DNA from: Oligoflexia bacterium
Lineage (GTDB): Bacteria; Bdellovibrionota; UBA1018
Assembly (NCBI GenBank): GCA_014378465.1
Contig: JACMNQ010000001.1
Coordinates: 1 to 64,000, forward strand
Length of the DNA stretch: 64,000 nucleotides
Reading direction: 5' to 3'
Below, one piece after another: positions 60,337 to 64,000 of this stretch. The notes beneath the pieces were generated by a model, which made no database searches, was not told the origin of the DNA, and saw nothing but the letters and a program-made list of their open reading frames with translations. The translations under genes were made by a program, and so were the position numbers. Positions within the stretch are counted from its first letter, which is position 1; each line of letters starts with the position of its first letter.

Positions 60337-61239
60337 ATGCTAGAATTCATTCAGCATCTTGTTAATGGTTTATCCGTGGGCAGCATCTATGCCTTGATCG
60401 CCCTCGGGTACACCATGGTATTTGGGATCCTTCAGCTGATCAATTTCGCCCACGGCGACGTTTACATGCTGGGAGCATTCATTGGAATGTACTGTGCGCG
60501 CTACTTCAGGCTCGCGGACAATCCATCGCTTGGAGCCCTCCTCATCGCGATCCTTTTCGCGATGGTCGGTTGCGCTGCAGTCGGCTACCTGATTGAACGC
60601 CTGGCTTACCGACCGCTTCGTAAATCTCCACGCATCAACGTCCTGATCACTGCAGTCGGAGTTTCACTTTTCCTGGAATTTTCAGGCCAGCTCCTCTTCG
60701 GATCCGATCCGAAGTTTTTTCCGCAGATCTACCGCCCGAGTGGTGACTGGTCCATCGGTGAACTGCGAATCAACCCGCTGCAGGTCATCGCCTTTGGGAT
60801 TTCAATCACTCTGATGACAATACTTCAGTACATCATTTTCAAAACTCGTCTCGGACGCGCGATGCGCGCGGTGAGTTTCAATCACGATTACGCAAGTCTC
60901 ATGGGGATCCCCACCAATCAGGTGATTTCCTGCACCTTCATGCTGGGCTCAGCACTTGCCGGCGCCGCCGGTGTTCTCGTGGGTCTCACCTACCCGAAGA
61001 TTGAACCCCTGATGGGCGTGATGCCTGGTCTCAAGGCTTTTGTCGCCGCTGTGCTCGGAGGCATCGGAAATGTCACGGGCGCGGTGGTTGGGGCGATCAC
61101 CCTGGGCCTTGCCGAAGAAATGCTCGTCGGCTACTGGGCTCCGACTTACCGGGACGCTCTCGCCTTCGCCATCTTGATCCTGATCCTCCTGTTCAAGCCG
61201 ACGGGGCTCTTTGGATCCAAACGGACTGAAAAGGTTTAA
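60337..61239 (+). CDS. livH: branched-chain amino acid ABC transporter permease LivH
   Basis: An inner-membrane permease with about eight TMs. Family motifs: NGLSVGSIYALIALGYTMVFGILQLINFAHGD at the N-terminus (residues about 8-39, in two blocks), LVGLTYPKIEPLMGVMPGLKAFVAAVLGG, and GNVTGAVVGAITLGLAEEM with the loop that docks the ATPases. 300 aa, normal. It follows livK by 26 bp. Confidence 0.95.
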   Translation: MLEFIQHLVNGLSVGSIYALIALGYTMVFGILQLINFAHGDVYMLGAFIGMYCARYFRLADNPSLGALLIAILFAMVGCAAVGYLIERLAYRPLRKSPRINVLITAVGVSLFLEFSGQLLFGSDPKFFPQIYRPSGDWSIGELRINPLQVIAFGISITLMTILQYIIFKTRLGRAMRAVSFNHDYASLMGIPTNQVISCTFMLGSALAGAAGVLVGLTYPKIEPLMGVMPGLKAFVAAVLGGIGNVTGAVVGAITLGLAEEMLVGYWAPTYRDALAFAILILILLFKPTGLFGSKRTEKV

Positions 61240-61242
61240 GAA

Positions 61243-62295
61243 ATGACGAAGACTCCTTCCACACACCCCAAAGGCCAATCGGGTCTTCGCACACTCTGGG
61301 TCTGGCTCGCGCCACTCGCCGTGATTCTCATCCTGAATCAATTCATCGGCGATCAGATGGACCCTTACTTCTACACGATCCTGATGTACGCCGGGATCAA
61401 CATCATTCTCGCCGTCAGCCTCAATCTCGTGAATGGCTTCACGGGACAATTCTCCATGGGCCACGCCGGCTTCATGTCGGTCGGCGGTTATCTGGCGGCC
61501 TTCATCACCACTCACGTCGTCTCCGCGAATCCTGAGATCATGAACAACCCGGTCCAGGGGAACCTGCTCCTTTTCGGGACTCTTCTGCTGGGTGGAACCG
61601 GGGCTGCCATTGCCGGTTACATCGTGGGACTTCCGAGCCTCCGCCTCAAGGGAGATTACCTCGCTATCGTCACTTTGGGTTTCGGTGAAATCATTCGAGT
61701 CATCATCTTGAACGTCGACGCCATCGGGGGCGCCCGCGGGATGCCGAACATTCCCTCCCTCACGAGTTTTGGCTGGGTCTACTCACTCGTCATCGTGACT
61801 ACGTTTGCCGTGTGGAGACTCGTGAACTCCGCTCACGGCCGAGCGTTTCTCTCCGTTCGCGAAGACGAGATCGCCGCTGAATCCATGGGCGTCAATACGA
61901 CGAAAACCAAAGTCCGCGCGTTTGTCATCGGCGCTTTCTTCGCCGGGGTTGCAGGCGGGCTTTTCGCCCATTACCTGCGGTACCTGAACCCAGCGACTTT
62001 TGACTTCAACCGCAGCTTTGAAATCATCATCATGGTGGTGCTCGGAGGCATGGGCAGCGTGACAGGATCCATCGTCGCGGCGGTACTTCTGACCGTGCTC
62101 AAGGAAGCTTTGAGGCCTTTGCAGGAACTCACTCGCCTGGACTTTCGAATGGTCATCTATTCGCTCATGCTGATCATCCTGATGCTGACCAAGCCCAATG
62201 GCCTCTTCGGAACTCGTGAGATTTCCGACTTTCTGCCCGAAGGTCTCCGCAAGAAAATCACGGGCTCAAACAAACCTAAAGAAGGTGCAGCATGA
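61243..62295 (+). CDS. livM: branched-chain amino acid ABC transporter permease LivM
   Basis: The second permease of the system. SLNLVNGFTGQFSMGHAGFMSVGGYLAA is the signature region, followed by GLPSLRLKGDYLAIVTLGFGEI and RAFVIGAFFAGVAGGLFAHY, and ATPase-docking text FDFNRSFEIIIMVVLGGMGSVTGSI. About ten TMs. 350 aa. It overlaps livG by 4 bp. Confidence 0.95.
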   Translation: MTKTPSTHPKGQSGLRTLWVWLAPLAVILILNQFIGDQMDPYFYTILMYAGINIILAVSLNLVNGFTGQFSMGHAGFMSVGGYLAAFITTHVVSANPEIMNNPVQGNLLLFGTLLLGGTGAAIAGYIVGLPSLRLKGDYLAIVTLGFGEIIRVIILNVDAIGGARGMPNIPSLTSFGWVYSLVIVTTFAVWRLVNSAHGRAFLSVREDEIAAESMGVNTTKTKVRAFVIGAFFAGVAGGLFAHYLRYLNPATFDFNRSFEIIIMVVLGGMGSVTGSIVAAVLLTVLKEALRPLQELTRLDFRMVIYSLMLIILMLTKPNGLFGTREISDFLPEGLRKKITGSNKPKEGAA

Positions 62296-63131
62296 GCACG
62301 CAAGCACCCGCTTCCGGCACGGGCGAAAATTCCGCGGTGACTCTGGCTCTCAACGCAAATCAGCTCACGATGCAGTTCGGCGGTCTCAAGGCCGTATCCG
62401 AGCTCACCCTTCAGATCCCACAAGGGATGATCTTCGGACTCATCGGCCCGAATGGCGCTGGCAAGACCACGGCCTTCAATATGCTGACGGGAGTCTATCG
62501 TCCCACGTCAGGCGACGTGACCGCCTTTGGTCAGAGCCTGGTCGGTTACAAGCCTTATGAGATCACGGCGTGCGGAGTCGCCCGGACGTTTCAGAACATC
62601 CGCCTTTTCAAGGATCTGAACGTCCTCGACAACATCCGCATCGCCATGGACAACGATCCAAAGCGAAAGAAGCATGCGATACTCCCTTCCGTGATGCGCA
62701 CCAAAGCCGTCATCGAAGATGAAACGATGAAGGAAGCGGACGCGGACGCTCTGCTTGCGATCTTCAGTCTAGGTTCAAAGAAATTCACTCTGGCCCGCAA
62801 TCTCCCGTACGGCGACCAACGCCGGCTCGAAATCGCCCGCGCCATGGCCACCGGGGCCAAGCTCCTGCTGCTCGACGAACCTGCCGCCGGAATGAATGCC
62901 CACGAGACCTCAGCCCTGATGAACACGATCCGCAAAGTGCGAGATGAACATCAGATGACGATCCTTCTGATCGAGCACGACATGAAACTCGTCATGGGAA
63001 TTTGCGAGCGCATCGCGGTTCTGGATTACGGTGTGAAGATCGCGGAAGGAACTCCTTCTGAAATTCAAAAAAATCCGCGCGTCATTGAAGCATATCTCGG
63101 AAAGGCAGCAGCCAAAGATGAGCAGCACTAA
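62292..63131 (+). CDS. livG: branched-chain amino acid ABC transporter ATPase LivG
   Basis: Walker A GPNGAGKTTAFNMLTG, the LivG-typical GVARTFQNIRLFKDLNVLDNI, signature loop LPYGDQRRLEIARAMAT, Walker B LLLDEPAAGMN and H-loop IEHDM. The LivG ABC signature (YGDQR in place of LSGGQ) is normal for the family. 279 aa. Confidence 0.95.
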   Translation: MSTQAPASGTGENSAVTLALNANQLTMQFGGLKAVSELTLQIPQGMIFGLIGPNGAGKTTAFNMLTGVYRPTSGDVTAFGQSLVGYKPYEITACGVARTFQNIRLFKDLNVLDNIRIAMDNDPKRKKHAILPSVMRTKAVIEDETMKEADADALLAIFSLGSKKFTLARNLPYGDQRRLEIARAMATGAKLLLLDEPAAGMNAHETSALMNTIRKVRDEHQMTILLIEHDMKLVMGICERIAVLDYGVKIAEGTPSEIQKNPRVIEAYLGKAAAKDEQH

Positions 63132-63870
63132 TACCCCAGTGAACACGTTAGCCACAGGCGAAGTTCTTCTGAGCTTCAAGGACGTCGGTGTGCACTACGG
63201 CGCGATCGAAGCGATCAAAGGCGTGACCTTTGACGTTCGCAAGGGTGAGATCGTCACTCTGATCGGCGCGAACGGCGCGGGCAAGACGACCACCCTTCGT
63301 GCGGTCTCCGGACTTGTCAAAGTTTCAAAGGGCTCGGTTACCTACAAGGGCGAAACCATTTCGAACCTGGACGCGCACCTGATCGTCCGCAAGCGCATCT
63401 GTCAGGCTCCCGAAGGACGCGGGATTTTTCTCAACCTCTCCGTCGAGGAGAACCTGGATCTCGGTGCCTGGGCCGCTCCGGACAAGAGCACACTCAAAGC
63501 AGACCTTGAGCATTCGTTTGAACTTTTTCCGCGGCTCAAGGAGCGGCGCAAGCAGAACGCAGGTACGCTCTCGGGCGGTGAACAGCAGATGCTCGCCATC
63601 GCTCGCGCGCTGATGGGTCATCCTGAACTGCTTTTGCTCGATGAACCCTCTCTCGGACTTGCACCTCAGATCATTGAGCGCATTTTTGAAATCATCCAGA
63701 AGATCAATCAGGAAGGCAAAACGGTTCTGCTCGTTGAACAGAACGCACTTCAGGCCCTTCAGATCGCCCATCAGGGCGTCGTCCTTGAAACCGGGAAAGT
63801 CGTCACTCAGGGCCCCGCTCGCCAGCTTCTGGCTTCGGACGAAGTGCGCAAGGCGTATCTGGGTGAGTAG
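63118..63870 (+). CDS. livF: branched-chain amino acid ABC transporter ATPase LivF
   Basis: Walker A GANGAGKTTTLRAVSG, the Q-loop region with APEGRGIFLNLSVEENL, signature GTLSGGEQQMLAIARALM, Walker B LLLLDEPSLGLAP and H-loop VEQNA. ATG 63118 overlaps livG by 14 bp; an upstream ATG (63085) is less likely. It completes livKHMGF. 250 aa. Confidence 0.95.
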   Translation: MSSTNTPVNTLATGEVLLSFKDVGVHYGAIEAIKGVTFDVRKGEIVTLIGANGAGKTTTLRAVSGLVKVSKGSVTYKGETISNLDAHLIVRKRICQAPEGRGIFLNLSVEENLDLGAWAAPDKSTLKADLEHSFELFPRLKERRKQNAGTLSGGEQQMLAIARALMGHPELLLLDEPSLGLAPQIIERIFEIIQKINQEGKTVLLVEQNALQALQIAHQGVVLETGKVVTQGPARQLLASDEVRKAYLGE

Positions 63871-63901
63871 CGTGGTCGTGGTTGGAGCTGTGATTGTACC
63901 A

Positions 63902-64000
63902 ATGGGTCGGCAGAAGGATATGCGAAGTTATCTGCGGACTTTGAATGCGCCTTCGGTGATGACTTGGGTCACCGCACTGACTCTCGTGTTCCTTTCGGCG
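63902..64000 (+). CDS. partial CDS, membrane protein N-terminus (cut by window end)
   Basis: From ATG 63902 the frame reads GRQKDMRSYLRTLN followed by a hydrophobic segment MTWVTALTLVFLSA and runs off the end. It looks like a first TM or signal anchor. In-frame GTGs at 63863 and 63872 are other possible starts. There is too little to name a family. Confidence 0.4.
   Translation, partial: MGRQKDMRSYLRTLNAPSVMTWVTALTLVFLSA

Noticed and set aside
1-64000. CRISPR array, rRNA operon, complete IS element or prophage
   Set aside because: No regularly spaced repeats, rRNA sequence, flanking terminal inverted repeats with transposase, or phage structural genes were seen.

Overview
The window comes from the chromosome of a Gram-negative bacterium. 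Both LPS core genes (a heptosyltransferase and Kdo transferase) and outer-membrane biogenesis genes (a LolC/E-type permease, BamB, several beta-barrel proteins and many lipoproteins) are present. Many secreted hydrolases, many TTG/GTG starts, a CdaA/CdaR pair and the look of the decayed integrase suggest Bdellovibrionota/Oligoflexia or a related former deltaproteobacterial lineage. That placement is inference from family resemblance, not from a marker gene.

Layout: 1-7353 is a tightly overlapping plus-strand run: heptosyltransferase, Kdo transferase with a GGACCT microsatellite, a Kal-like hotdog protein, a Rossmann-type oxidoreductase, a GT4 glycosyltransferase and purB. 7375-16066 holds a solitary Flp-like pilin, a Gln-rich OMP, a FadJ-like beta-oxidation enzyme, a LolC/E permease, a secreted lipase and two lipoproteins, one transglutaminase-elicitor-like. 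16067-19106 looks foreign: an AT-rich stretch without genes, a KdpD-like histidine kinase and a wrecked tyrosine integrase lying downstream of a CAU tRNA.

19293-28547 is housekeeping: tilS, ftsH, cdaA-cdaR-glmM (c-di-AMP synthesis next to amino-sugar synthesis), pdxJ, NAD(P)HX repair and tsaE. 29652-34145 is an Rrf2 regulator-cysteine desulfurase-mnmA-mtaB operon that channels sulfur into tRNA. 34317-42837 has a metzincin-like secreted protein, rnc-era-der, two beta-barrel proteins, and a YfgM-like/BamB pair. 43358-47409 encodes exported proteins, including a candidate clan-CD cysteine peptidase and an HExxH protein. 47514-58902 is a mixed accessory-like region: lipoproteins, zf-TFIIB protein, exported Pcp-like peptidase, two tyrosine-recombinase-fold proteins (one with a ruined active site), BtpA, a phytochelatin-synthase-like exported protein, a SEC-C protein and a PMT-family glycosyltransferase. 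59096-63870 is a complete livKHMGF-type branched-chain amino acid ABC transporter, followed by a gene cut by the window end.

The most general observation is promoter architecture. At many first genes a recognisable -10 hexamer, usually with a -35 at 16-18 bp, ends only 5-8 bp upstream of the start codon, with no usable Shine-Dalgarno sequence. This predicts leaderless mRNAs. A second regulatory signal is a near-identical 26-bp element upstream of two lipoprotein genes on the minus strand. All functional calls come from reading the sequence; no database search was run.
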